Assembly: GCA_004357505.1 (NCBI GenBank)
Contig: SMWC01000106.1
Coordinates: forward strand, 1 to 8,011
DNA: 8,011 nt
Reading direction: 5' to 3'
Origin: Gammaproteobacteria bacterium
GTDB lineage: Bacteria > Pseudomonadota > Gammaproteobacteria > Steroidobacterales > Rariloculaceae
The translations under genes were made by a program, and so were the position numbers. Shown here piece by piece: positions 1 through 6,658 of this stretch. The notes under the pieces were generated by a model. It did not search any database and had not been told where the DNA came from. It was given only the letters and a program-made list of their open reading frames with translations. The first letter of the stretch is position 1. Each line of letters begins with the position of its first letter.

Positions 1-1
1 G

Positions 2-454
2 CGAGCCAAAGCTTATCCCAAGGGAGTTGAGCTTCCCGTAGAAATGGCGAGTGAGAGCGTGCTAGTTGAGCATTTCAAACTACGGGATGACCAAGGTGAC
101 GTGATTGGTGTGGCCGCTAGGCATACCAGCATCATAGAGGACGAAGCGACCACGATTTGGGCTCTGACGATTCCGAGCCGAGGTACGATGCATCTGCTTG
201 GCGTGGCCGAGCCCGGGACGCTCGAGCGTGAGCTCGCAACTGCCGGCTGGATCTACGGTCAGGCGTGGAGCGGAGGAATCGACCTGAGCATAGGTTTCGA
301 ACAGGCCGATTCTAATCGTATCATCGGCGGCAGTCACGAATTCGCCGATCTAGTCGGCACGTATGCGGAGAACTGGTTGATCAACGGCGTGGGCCGGGCT
401 GGTGACCTGCGCGGTACGATCACGCTGCGGACGATTGCGCAGAGCGGCGAATGA
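2..454 (+). CDS. Hypothetical protein, 3' part (gene enters from outside the window)
   Basis: The reading frame is open from the first bases of the window through position 43 into the first ATG (44) and stops at TGA 452-454, giving at least 150 residues. The ATG at 44 has no well-placed ribosome binding site: the nearest purine run, AAGGGAG, ends about 17 bases upstream. The gene therefore most likely starts before the window and only its C-terminal part is visible. I do not recognise a family. The visible part has no clear membrane segment and looks beta-rich. Recognisable short motifs are IGVAAR (residues 21-26 counted from the ATG), IPSRGTMHL (43-51) and FADLVGT (100-106); similar motifs recur in the same order in the next gene. 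Its stop overlaps the next start as ATGA, so the two are probably translationally coupled and co-transcribed. That this is coding is fairly sure; its function is unknown. Confidence 0.72.
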   Translation, partial: RAKAYPKGVELPVEMASESVLVEHFKLRDDQGDVIGVAARHTSIIEDEATTIWALTIPSRGTMHLLGVAEPGTLERELATAGWIYGQAWSGGIDLSIGFEQADSNRIIGGSHEFADLVGTYAENWLINGVGRAGDLRGTITLRTIAQSGE

Positions 455-1137
455 AATACGTACTCATTACAGTTTTCTTTGGGTTCCTACTCGGCTTCGC
501 GCTGGCACTTGTTGGGCTCTACTACAATCCCATCATTGCGGATTCGGGTGTCATTACCGGGGTGAATGCGCGTACGTTCACTTATCAATCGCCGTTTACA
601 GAGGGGCTCGCCGTAACCCACAGCGGCCGATCCAGGTTGCCGCTACGGCCAACAGCGATTCCAGAGCTATGGGAGAATACGATCAGGAATTCTCTGTTGA
701 GCCTCGTTGTGTTGTACGACGAAGAGAACGTGCCGGTAGGCATTGCGAGCCGCGTCAGCCAGCTCTCAGATAGTACCGAGTTGCTGACCCGAGGTGTTCT
801 GATCGACGACGATTGGCTCGTGTCGATCCCGGGTGAGGGCTCGTTCTTTATTGAGGCCGACAGCAATCTGTGGCCGTTTCTGAAAGAGACGCTCATTCCG
901 GTCTGGTATCTTGATCGGCCCTGGCAGGGACCAAAGCACTATCGCCCCACGGCTGGGCCGGGGGATGAGGGCACGGCGACAGTGTCCGGCGTGACGGGAA
1001 GTTTCGCGAATCGTGAAGGTACGGCCGTCGAGATTTATCATATCTCCGACTTCAACCGGACAACGGGCCCCGGGAGAGTAGACGCTCAACTGTACTTGCA
1101 TCTGCCCGAGGTAGTGACCAGCCTGGCCGCAGAGTAG
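451..1137 (+). CDS. Hypothetical membrane-anchored protein
   Basis: This is a 228-residue protein of unrecognised family. Residues 4-24 form one strongly hydrophobic segment after a short MKYV start, which is either an uncleaved N-terminal membrane anchor or a signal sequence. No clear lipoprotein cysteine or AxA cleavage site was seen. The remaining ~200 residues are hydrophilic, look beta-rich and would lie in the periplasm. The ATG shares its bases with the stop of the upstream gene (ATGA at 451-454), which supports this start and implies translational coupling; no strong separate ribosome binding site is visible. Motifs VGIASR (96-101), IPGEGSFFI (126-134) and FANREGT (185-191) parallel motifs in the upstream gene, suggesting a tandem duplication that has diverged. 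It ends 14 bases before the end of the convergent reductase gene. Function is unknown; a role with its upstream partner in the cell envelope is inference only. Confidence 0.78.
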   Translation: MKYVLITVFFGFLLGFALALVGLYYNPIIADSGVITGVNARTFTYQSPFTEGLAVTHSGRSRLPLRPTAIPELWENTIRNSLLSLVVLYDEENVPVGIASRVSQLSDSTELLTRGVLIDDDWLVSIPGEGSFFIEADSNLWPFLKETLIPVWYLDRPWQGPKHYRPTAGPGDEGTATVSGVTGSFANREGTAVEIYHISDFNRTTGPGRVDAQLYLHLPEVVTSLAAE

Positions 1138-1151
1138 CTCAGTCAGCGGTG

Positions 1152-2366
1152 CTAAATGAAGTCGCCCAGGCTCATGGCCGAGTCTGCTAGTTGCTCCGGA
1201 TCTATAACGGCTTCGGCGGCGATAAGTCGCTTACCGAACAGGAAATCTCTTGGCGAGTTCACGGCATCCACGGCGATAAGCCTTCCGGCCCGCAGATAGC
1301 ACGCCGAAAAACTGTTGTCATCGGGGTTGCCTCTGATGACGACTTGATCATGGTCCTCGGAGAGCCCGGCGATCTGTAACTTCAGGTCAAATTGATCGGA
1401 CCAGAACCACGGCACCTGCGCGTAGGGCCGAGACTCACCGAGCAAACTCAATGCCGCAGTCTTCGCTTGCTCGACCGCGTTGTGTATGGACTCCAGCCGA
1501 ATCCGGCGGCCCGCGAACGGATTCGGGTGATTGGTGCAATCGCCTGCCGCGACGATATTCGGATCCTCGGTTCGCGCATGGTCATCGACGCGTATGCCGT
1601 TGTCGCAGATCAGGCCCGACTCCTCCGCCAGACCGATCTCAGGCACGATTCCGATACCAACGACGACAAGGTCGCAGGAGAAGCGCTGGCCCGCGGTCGT
1701 CTCTACCGCGGTGACGCTGCCATGTCCGTGGAACGCTGCGACGCCTGTGTTGCAGTGGATCTTCACACCAGCCTTGGTGTGATAGTCGAGATAGAACTGC
1801 GATACCTCGGGACAGACCACACGGGCCATCACGCGATCGACCGCCTCGAGTACCGTCACATCGACCCCTAGCGCGACCGCGACAGAGGCGACCTCGAGCC
1901 CGATATAGCCTGCGCCCACCGTCACCAGTTTCTTGCCTGGCTCAAGCTTAGCCCTGATGGAATCTGCGTCGGCGATGGTACGAACGTAGTGAATCCCGGC
2001 GAGACCGGATCCGGGGAGAGTGAGATGCCTGACACGACTGCCGGTTGCGAGTATCAGTCCGTCGTAGTCGAGCGCTCGGCCGTCTCCAAGTATCACTCGG
2101 CGGGCCGAAGGTTCCAGGCGTTCCACCCGAAGACCTAGCTCCAGGGCGACGTCTCGATCTGTGTAGAATCGTGCCGGTCGCAGATAGAGTCGCTCGGTTT
2201 CGAGCTCACCGGCTAGATACCTTTTCGACAGCGGTGGCCGTTGATAAGGTACATAGCGTTCTTCGCCGATCAGGGTAATGTGGCCGTTGAATTTTTTCTG
2301 ACGCAGCGTCTGGACCGCCTGCGCGGCCGCCTGGCCACCGCCGATGATGATGAAACGCTTGGTCAT
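1152..2366 (-). CDS. FAD-dependent NAD(P)H ferredoxin reductase (putidaredoxin/rhodocoxin reductase type)
   Basis: This 404-residue protein matches the usual length of CamA/ThcD-type reductases. It should pass electrons from NADH or NADPH through FAD to a small [2Fe-2S] ferredoxin serving a P450 or Rieske oxygenase, in the cytoplasm. What is seen, in order: FAD dinucleotide-binding motif GGGQAA (residues 9-14) after a hydrophobic strand; RPPLSK (43-48), typical of this subfamily; ATGS (107-110); NAD(P)-binding motif VGAGYIGLE (150-158); second FAD motif AAGDCTN (273-279); and the C-terminal reductase domain beginning PWFWSDQFDLKLQIAG (319-334). There is no CxxC redox-active disulphide, which argues against a lipoamide or thioredoxin reductase. 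The ATG at 2366 puts the FAD motif next to the N-terminus as expected; the frame stays open to an ATG at 2573, but that extension is antisense to qor and unlike the family. The ribosome binding site is weak. No ferredoxin partner lies in the window. It is divergent from qor, 85 bases apart. Confidence 0.93.
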   Translation of the reverse strand: MTKRFIIIGGGQAAAQAVQTLRQKKFNGHITLIGEERYVPYQRPPLSKRYLAGELETERLYLRPARFYTDRDVALELGLRVERLEPSARRVILGDGRALDYDGLILATGSRVRHLTLPGSGLAGIHYVRTIADADSIRAKLEPGKKLVTVGAGYIGLEVASVAVALGVDVTVLEAVDRVMARVVCPEVSQFYLDYHTKAGVKIHCNTGVAAFHGHGSVTAVETTAGQRFSCDLVVVGIGIVPEIGLAEESGLICDNGIRVDDHARTEDPNIVAAGDCTNHPNPFAGRRIRLESIHNAVEQAKTAALSLLGESRPYAQVPWFWSDQFDLKLQIAGLSEDHDQVVIRGNPDDNSFSACYLRAGRLIAVDAVNSPRDFLFGKRLIAAEAVIDPEQLADSAMSLGDFI

Positions 2367-2432
2367 AAATTTGCTGTATCGTTGCTCTTGACGAGACTGG
2401 ATGGTACCTGCTTGGACAGCGGATGGCTTACT

Positions 2433-2440
2433 GGAGAGGA
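2433..2440 (+). promoter_or_regulatory. Ribosome binding site deciding the TTG start of qor
   Basis: The purine run GGAGAGGA ends 11 bases before TTG 2452, and a weaker AAGG lies at 2446-2449. No comparable run precedes the upstream in-frame ATG at 2401. Together with the match of the downstream residues to the Qor N-terminus, this favours initiation at TTG. Confidence 0.6.
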
Positions 2441-2451
2441 CGACCAAGGCA

Positions 2452-3426
2452 TTGACCCGCGCGATAAGAATAAACGAGTTTGGCGGACCCGAGAAACTTG
2501 AATTGATAAAGGTAGAGCTCGGCGATCCGGGGCCGGGGCAGGCCCGAGTAGACCACACAGCCATCGGCATCAATTTTATCGATACCTACTTCCGTTCCGG
2601 GCTCTATCCGATCACGCTCCCGAGTGGCCTCGGCGGTGAAGCAGCCGGTACGGTCGTCGCTGTTGGCGAGGGCGTCGAGCACGTAGTCCCCGGAGACCGA
2701 GTGACCTATGCAGCGCCACCGCCGGCACAGTCCTACTCCGAGAGCTGCGTCATGGACGCCAAGTGGTTGCTGAAACTGCCTGAGGACATCGCGGATGATA
2801 CAGCGGCGGCGATGACGCTCAAGGGTCTGACAGCGTGGTATTTGCTCAGGCGCAGCTACGAAGTTCAGCCTGGAGATTGGGTGTTGCTCTACGCAGCTGC
2901 GGGCGGTGTCGGGCTCATCGCCGGACAATGGGCCAAACATCTCGGCGCCAGGGTCATCGGTGTCGTGAGTACGGAAGAGAAGCGACAGCTCGCTCTCGAT
3001 CACGGTTGCGAGCATGTGCTCTTGGCCGACAACGACATCGTAGGGGAAGTCCGAGAACTCACGAACGGCAACGGTGTGCCGGTGGTTTACGACCCCGTCG
3101 GCAAGGACACGCTCTACACCTCGCTGGACTGCCTGCGTCCGCGGGGACTGCTGATCAGTTTCGGCAACGCTTCCGGTGCTGTTGATTGTCTGCCGTTGCT
3201 CGAACTCGCGAAACGCGGCTCGCTGTACGTTACCCGGCCCGTGCTGTGGAACTACATAACCAATCGCGAGGAGCTTGAGCAGGCCAGTCGTGAGTTGTTC
3301 GAGCTCGTCAGCAACGGGCGACTCCGAATCGAAATCGGCCAACGTTTCGCTCTGGCCGATGCCGCGGACGCGCACCGGGCGCTAGAAGCGAGACGCACAA
3401 AAGGATCAACGATACTCGTGCCTTGA
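2452..3426 (+). CDS. qor: NADPH:quinone oxidoreductase (zinc-free MDR family)
   Basis: This 324-residue protein (E. coli Qor is about 327) belongs to the medium-chain dehydrogenase/reductase superfamily, quinone oxidoreductase branch, which uses NADPH to reduce quinones or related electrophilic carbonyls in the cytosol. What is seen: a GroES-like N-terminal domain with GINFIDTYFRSGLYP (39-53) and LPSGLGGEAAG (56-66); KGLTAWYLL (124-132); the NADPH-binding loop AAAGGVG (148-154) of the Rossmann domain; YDPVGKDT (213-220); and GSLYVTRP (256-263). No zinc-ligand cysteine set is visible, as expected for Qor. The start is judged to be TTG at 2452, because TRAIRINEFGGPEKLEL then forms the canonical Qor N-terminus, and a purine-rich GGAGAGGA lies 11 bases upstream. 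An ATG at 2401 would add 17 residues with no resemblance to the family. A terminator-like hairpin follows the stop. It shares an 85-base divergent region with the ferredoxin reductase gene. Confidence 0.94.
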   Translation: MTRAIRINEFGGPEKLELIKVELGDPGPGQARVDHTAIGINFIDTYFRSGLYPITLPSGLGGEAAGTVVAVGEGVEHVVPGDRVTYAAPPPAQSYSESCVMDAKWLLKLPEDIADDTAAAMTLKGLTAWYLLRRSYEVQPGDWVLLYAAAGGVGLIAGQWAKHLGARVIGVVSTEEKRQLALDHGCEHVLLADNDIVGEVRELTNGNGVPVVYDPVGKDTLYTSLDCLRPRGLLISFGNASGAVDCLPLLELAKRGSLYVTRPVLWNYITNREELEQASRELFELVSNGRLRIEIGQRFALADAADAHRALEARRTKGSTILVP

Positions 3427-3435
3427 TGCTCGCTG

Positions 3436-3456
3436 CGCGTCATTGAAGACGCGTTT
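3436..3456 (+). terminator. Candidate Rho-independent terminator of qor
   Basis: Starting ten bases after the qor stop codon, CGCGTC (3436-3441) and GACGCG (3448-3453) form a perfect six-pair GC-rich stem around a six-base ATTGAA loop, followed directly by TTT. The position is right for the end of the qor transcript. The T-tract is short (TTTCC), so termination could be partial, allowing some read-through into the SRPBCC-like gene about 100 bases downstream. Confidence 0.5.
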
Positions 3457-3539
3457 CCACTATCTTCGGCCGGTTAAGCGACTGGGCTCCTGCGGCCGGC
3501 AACGTTAAATTGATTCTTTAAGAAATAGCGGAAGCCGTC

Positions 3540-3550
3540 AGGGAGAAGGG
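3540..3550 (+). promoter_or_regulatory. Ribosome binding site deciding the GTG start at 3553
   Basis: AGGGAGAAGGG contains GGAG seven bases before the GTG at 3553. It is the strongest Shine-Dalgarno match in the window and supports both the gene and its non-ATG start. Confidence 0.65.
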
Positions 3551-3552
3551 CC

Positions 3553-4080
3553 GTGCTGCGGCAACGACATAAGGCGACATTGGCTGCGCCGATCACCGAG
3601 GTGTTCTCGGCTCTCATACAAATGCTCGCAAGAAGCCGCTGGGCTTCCGACCGGCGGTTGGCCGGGCCGGCTCGCCTGCCCCCGGTGGGGCACACCTATG
3701 TTCAACGTCACGGTGCGGTTACTCGACGCGGTCGCGTTGTCGAGTGTCTTCGGCCCGTGACGCTGACCTTGTACGAAAGCCTGTTCGATCCGCCGTGTCG
3801 TGTCCGGCTCCGTCTGCGGTGGCGACTCGAGCCTCTGGATACGGGATCGTTGGTTTTATTGGATGCACGGTACGAGCTCAACGGCCCGGCGTACCTCAAT
3901 CGGCGCCATTGGCGCACCGAGATCCATGCTCACTGCGGCAAACTTTTAAAAGCGTTGGCTGCGCGGTTGACCGACGGCCCGCATCGGTCTTACGGCGCCG
4001 ACAGCGGCCAGAAGATCGGCAGCAACAGCATCACGGTTACGAATACCAACGCGGTTAATGGCAGTCCGATCTTCAAGTAG
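3553..4080 (+). CDS. Small SRPBCC/START-like protein (putative ligand-binding fold)
   Basis: This 175-residue protein starts at GTG 3553 behind a strong ribosome binding site. The layout resembles the SRPBCC (polyketide cyclase/START-like) helix-grip fold: a first strand leading into an AAPITEVFSAL helix (residues 11-21), then alternating strands including GRVVECLRPVTLTLYESL (60-77) and RLRLRWRLEPLDTGSLVLLD (85-104), and a long C-terminal helix (about 114-139). Members of this superfamily bind hydrophobic ligands or act as cyclases or dehydratases, but no ligand or catalytic residue can be assigned here. Residues 140-175 form a polar Ser/Thr/Asn-rich tail beyond the expected fold, encoded largely antisense to the end of the convergent permease gene (overlap 3990-4080). 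The family call rests on pattern only and could be wrong; that the frame is translated is more certain. It may be expressed partly by read-through from qor. Confidence 0.62.
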   Translation: MLRQRHKATLAAPITEVFSALIQMLARSRWASDRRLAGPARLPPVGHTYVQRHGAVTRRGRVVECLRPVTLTLYESLFDPPCRVRLRLRWRLEPLDTGSLVLLDARYELNGPAYLNRRHWRTEIHAHCGKLLKALAARLTDGPHRSYGADSGQKIGSNSITVTNTNAVNGSPIFK

Positions 4081-6353
4081 TCGGCGAAGCGGTAACCGCC
4101 CGGGCCCATGACGAGAATATTCGCGGGGTGTGAGATCGGACTCGTGAAACTAGCCGAGGCCGCCATGGCTACTGCCATCATCGCTGTGTGCGGCGCGACG
4201 CCGAGATCGGCGCTGGCTGAGAGCACGATGGGTGACATCAGTACGACCAGCGCGGCCGTCGGAATGATCATCGTGCCGGCCGCCGTAATCAAGTAAAGCC
4301 CGCCGATCACCCACCACGGCCCCAGCGGCCCGAGCACGTTCATCGTTTGGTTGGCCAGCAATTCTGCCGCGCCGGTCTGTTGCATCGCTGTGCCGAGCGG
4401 CAACATGCCGGCGATCAAAAAGATCGCTCGCCAGTCGATCGCCCGATACGCCTCGTCCATACTTAAGCAGCGAGTCAGGATCATGAGCGTCGCCCCGATG
4501 ATTGCGGCGATATAAATTGGCAGCCAGCCTGTCAGTACCGAGAAGATAACCGCGAACAAGATGCCGGCTGCAAGCGGCGCTTTTTCGGTATCGATGGATC
4601 TCTGCGTTACCGGAGTGAGCACCAGGAACTCGGGATCGCGTTCGAGTACAGCAAGTTGCTGCCTTGGGCCAAGCAATAACAACGCATCGCCGAATTGCAG
4701 CAGCAGTTGATCGAGGTTGGTTCGAATTGCCTCGCCCTTACGCCACACGGCCACAAGCTCCAACCCGTATTTTTCGCGGAAGCTGAATTCGGATAACGGT
4801 TGACCCGCGAGGCGCGAGCGGGGGTCTAGCGTAGCCTCGAGCAAGCTCAACCGGTCTGATTCGAACGCATTCAGATTCGGTTGGGCGCCTTGTTGTATTT
4901 CAAGCTCCTGGAGGCCGCGCAAGACATCGAGATCCTCCTCCCGGCCCTGGATTAATAACAGATCCCCACCCTTCAGAGATTGATCGGGTTCGGGCATGAT
5001 CTTGAGTTCACCCTCGCGAAACAACGCCAGCAGGCGGAAGTCGAACGCGTCACCAAGCCGGTTACGCATCAGCGTGTCGCCCGCGAGCTGGGATTCACGA
5101 GGTACTCGGACCACGAAGATTCTCTCCTGCAGTCGATAGACTTCGCTGACTTGTTGTTCCTCGACTTCACGGCAGTCTGAGAATTCGGGCGAGCGCTCCA
5201 GTTCTTCTACCGTGTCGGGAGTCGCCTGGAGCAGGAGAACGTCGCCGCCGCGCAGAGGCACATGTGCAAGGTTCACGCGGCGGACGAGTTCCCCGCGACG
5301 AATAGCCAGGACATTAGCGCCGTACCGCTCTCTAAATTCAGAGTGGTGTAGCAATTCGGCAACGAGCGGAGAATTCTCCTCCACCGTAACCTCAATCAGT
5401 TTGACTCGACCTGCCATCAAGCCTTGCAGCACGGGCGCCTCGCGTTCGATGACCAACTCGCTCCATCGCTGGAACTCACGGAATCGATCGAGCCGTCCTT
5501 GAATCAGAAGTTTGTCGTCACCTTGTAGTACCGTCTGACGAGAGGGCATCAACTCTGTCTTGCCGCTGCGCACCAACGCGAGAACTATGAGGCCGGTTGC
5601 GACGCCGATTCGGCTTTGACCGAGAGTCTTGCCGACGAGTATGGACTCTGCCGGTACGCGCATCTCGAAGGCGCGAGACTGCAGCCCGTACTGGGCGCGG
5701 AGATTTCTCTGGCTACGCCGCTGAATCTTCTCCTCGGGTTTTTTGCGCGGCAACATGTGTCTGCCGACCAACGCAACGAAGAGTGTGCCGACGACAAGAA
5801 CGGCGACGCCGATCGGCGTGAAGTCGAACAGACCGAATGGCGTATAACCCGCCGCTTCCAAGGAACCACTGATTAGCAGATTTGGCGGGGTGCCGATCAT
5901 CGTGGTCAGGCCGCCGAGTAGGCTACCGTAGGCCAGCGGCATGAGTAATCGAGATGCTGGGATCCGGGTGCGTCGCGCAACGTCGATCACAACTGGCAAC
6001 ATCAGGGCGGCGACGCCGATGTTGTTCATGAAGGCCGAGAGTAGCCCAGCGGTCAGCATGATGACGACGATCATGCGAGCTTCTGTTTGTCCGGCAAGAC
6101 GCAGTACCGTATGGCCTATGACGTTTGCGATACCGGTTCGGGTCAGGCCGTCGCTGAGGATAAACATCGCCCACACAGCAACTACGGCTGGGTTGGAAAA
6201 TCCCGCTACGGCCTCCGGCGGTGTCACCAAGCCGGTCATGACAAGGGTTCCGAGCACCATCAGTGCGACGAGATCCATCCGGATTTTTTCGCTGACAAAC
6301 AATACCAGCGACACGACCAGGATGGCGAGAACGAGGCCGATTTGAATCGTCAA
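3990..6353 (-). CDS. SLC13/DASS-type permease with four RCK_C (TrkA-C) domains
   Basis: This 787-residue inner-membrane anion transporter of the SLC13 / divalent anion:Na+ symporter type probably carries sulfate, a dicarboxylate or a similar anion; the substrate cannot be read. The N-terminal membrane half (1-200) shows helices near 4-21, 28-46, 95-120 and 180-197, the hairpin motif MNNIGVAALMLP (109-120) and IGTPPNLLISG (153-163). A cytosolic insert (about 205-590) holds four RCK_C domains at roughly 227-292, 317-385, 411-478 and 502-570, each with an L..GD.LL(I/L)(Q/L)G-like end at 276, 367, 460 and 552. The C-terminal membrane half (593-787) shows IIPTAALVVLMSP (696-708) and SFTSPISHPANILVMGPGGY (735-754), typical of the family. 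RCK_C domains usually bind small ligands and gate transport; many relatives have two, so four is a large insert. The start is TTG 6353: a stop lies 10 codons upstream with no ATG or GTG between, and the first internal ATG (residue 26) would delete helix 1. A good ribosome binding site is not seen. Confidence 0.92.
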   Translation of the reverse strand: MTIQIGLVLAILVVSLVLFVSEKIRMDLVALMVLGTLVMTGLVTPPEAVAGFSNPAVVAVWAMFILSDGLTRTGIANVIGHTVLRLAGQTEARMIVVIMLTAGLLSAFMNNIGVAALMLPVVIDVARRTRIPASRLLMPLAYGSLLGGLTTMIGTPPNLLISGSLEAAGYTPFGLFDFTPIGVAVLVVGTLFVALVGRHMLPRKKPEEKIQRRSQRNLRAQYGLQSRAFEMRVPAESILVGKTLGQSRIGVATGLIVLALVRSGKTELMPSRQTVLQGDDKLLIQGRLDRFREFQRWSELVIEREAPVLQGLMAGRVKLIEVTVEENSPLVAELLHHSEFRERYGANVLAIRRGELVRRVNLAHVPLRGGDVLLLQATPDTVEELERSPEFSDCREVEEQQVSEVYRLQERIFVVRVPRESQLAGDTLMRNRLGDAFDFRLLALFREGELKIMPEPDQSLKGGDLLLIQGREEDLDVLRGLQELEIQQGAQPNLNAFESDRLSLLEATLDPRSRLAGQPLSEFSFREKYGLELVAVWRKGEAIRTNLDQLLLQFGDALLLLGPRQQLAVLERDPEFLVLTPVTQRSIDTEKAPLAAGILFAVIFSVLTGWLPIYIAAIIGATLMILTRCLSMDEAYRAIDWRAIFLIAGMLPLGTAMQQTGAAELLANQTMNVLGPLGPWWVIGGLYLITAAGTMIIPTAALVVLMSPIVLSASADLGVAPHTAMMAVAMAASASFTSPISHPANILVMGPGGYRFADYLKIGLPLTALVFVTVMLLLPIFWPLSAP

Positions 6354-6592
6354 GATAGGCTCGGTTAGAAATCTCCCGACTCACCCGTCGAAGAGAGAGC
6401 ACCAGGATACAGTTAAGTCCTCAGCCGGAATTCTAAACGACCTGATTGCCGGAATGCTATCCCATGGGCCGCCGCTGCCGTGGTTCACGTTCTCGGCAAC
6501 GCCCGCGCGAGGCCCCGAGCTTTAGAGGCTGAACTTCGGAAATGTCGGTAACGGCGAGAAAATACGTTCAAAGCGCCTAAATGGTAGTTCCG

Positions 6593-6619
6593 TCACGTTG
6601 CCGGAAGACCAAAACGTGA
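6593..6619. repeat. Inverted repeat TCACGTT-N13-AACGTGA
   Basis: Seven perfectly complementary bases on each side (6593-6599 and 6613-6619) are separated by 13 bases. The right arm overlaps the left half of the CRP/FNR-like palindrome at 6615-6630, so three similar half-sites lie in a row. It could be a second operator for the same or another regulator, or a hairpin; it is not followed by a T-tract, so it is not a terminator. Confidence 0.45.
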
Positions 6620-6630
6620 TCTGAATCACG
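6615..6630. promoter_or_regulatory. CRP/FNR-superfamily operator palindrome
   Basis: CGTGAT-CTGA-ATCACG is a perfect six-base inverted repeat with a four-base centre. It matches the CRP-type pattern GTGA-N6-TCAC closely, differing from the TGTGA-N6-TCACA consensus only at the outermost base on each side. The FNR-type pattern TTGAT-N4-ATCAA fits less well, because G and C replace the second T and its partner A. Its centre (6622.5) lies 41.5 bases upstream of a start at 6664 predicted from the -10 element at 6653-6658, the typical class II activator position. Which regulator binds is unknown; a CRP/Vfr-like protein fits best. Confidence 0.62.
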
Positions 6631-6652
6631 AGTGGTTCTTCGCCAGCCTTCA

Positions 6653-6658
6653 TATACT
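6653..6658 (+). promoter_or_regulatory. Predicted -10 element of the 6729 operon
   Basis: TATACT matches the sigma-70 -10 consensus at five of six positions. The sequence 17 bases upstream (around 6630-6635) does not resemble TTGACA. A good -10, a missing -35 and an operator centred near -41.5 is the usual design of an activator-dependent promoter. Transcription would start near 6664, leaving a leader of about 65 bases before the ATG at 6729. Confidence 0.55.

Noticed and set aside
1138..1151. Bidirectional terminator between the convergent genes
   Set aside because: Only a four-pair CCGC/GCGG stem is possible around this gap, with no T-tract on either strand.
1392..1871. 159-codon open frame on the + strand within the ferredoxin reductase gene
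   Set aside because: It lies wholly antisense to well-conserved reductase sequence and has no ribosome binding site or recognisable features.
2401..2451. ATG start of qor at 2401
   Set aside because: The 17 extra residues do not resemble Qor N-termini; the TTG at 2452 has the better ribosome binding site and gives the family length.
2367..2573. N-terminal extension of the ferredoxin reductase to the ATG at 2573
   Set aside because: It would add 69 residues ahead of the FAD-binding motif, unlike any family member, and would run through the start of qor.
2428..3375. 315-codon open frame on the - strand opposite qor
   Set aside because: It is antisense to a strongly recognised quinone oxidoreductase. 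Its translation has no domain-like pattern, and long antisense frames are common in GC-rich codon-biased genes.
5923..6402. 159-codon - strand frame overlapping the permease start in another frame
   Set aside because: It is an out-of-frame shadow of the N-terminal membrane half of the permease, rich in Arg and Ser as typical of shifted frames.
6454..6525. Small 23-residue open frame in the intergenic region
   Set aside because: It has no ribosome binding site and a proline-rich translation without coding character, so it is likely chance.
6487..6525. Hairpin CTCGG...CCGAG followed by CTTTA as a terminator
   Set aside because: The stem is only about five pairs with a long GC-rich loop, and no transcript from the left would end there because the neighbouring genes diverge.
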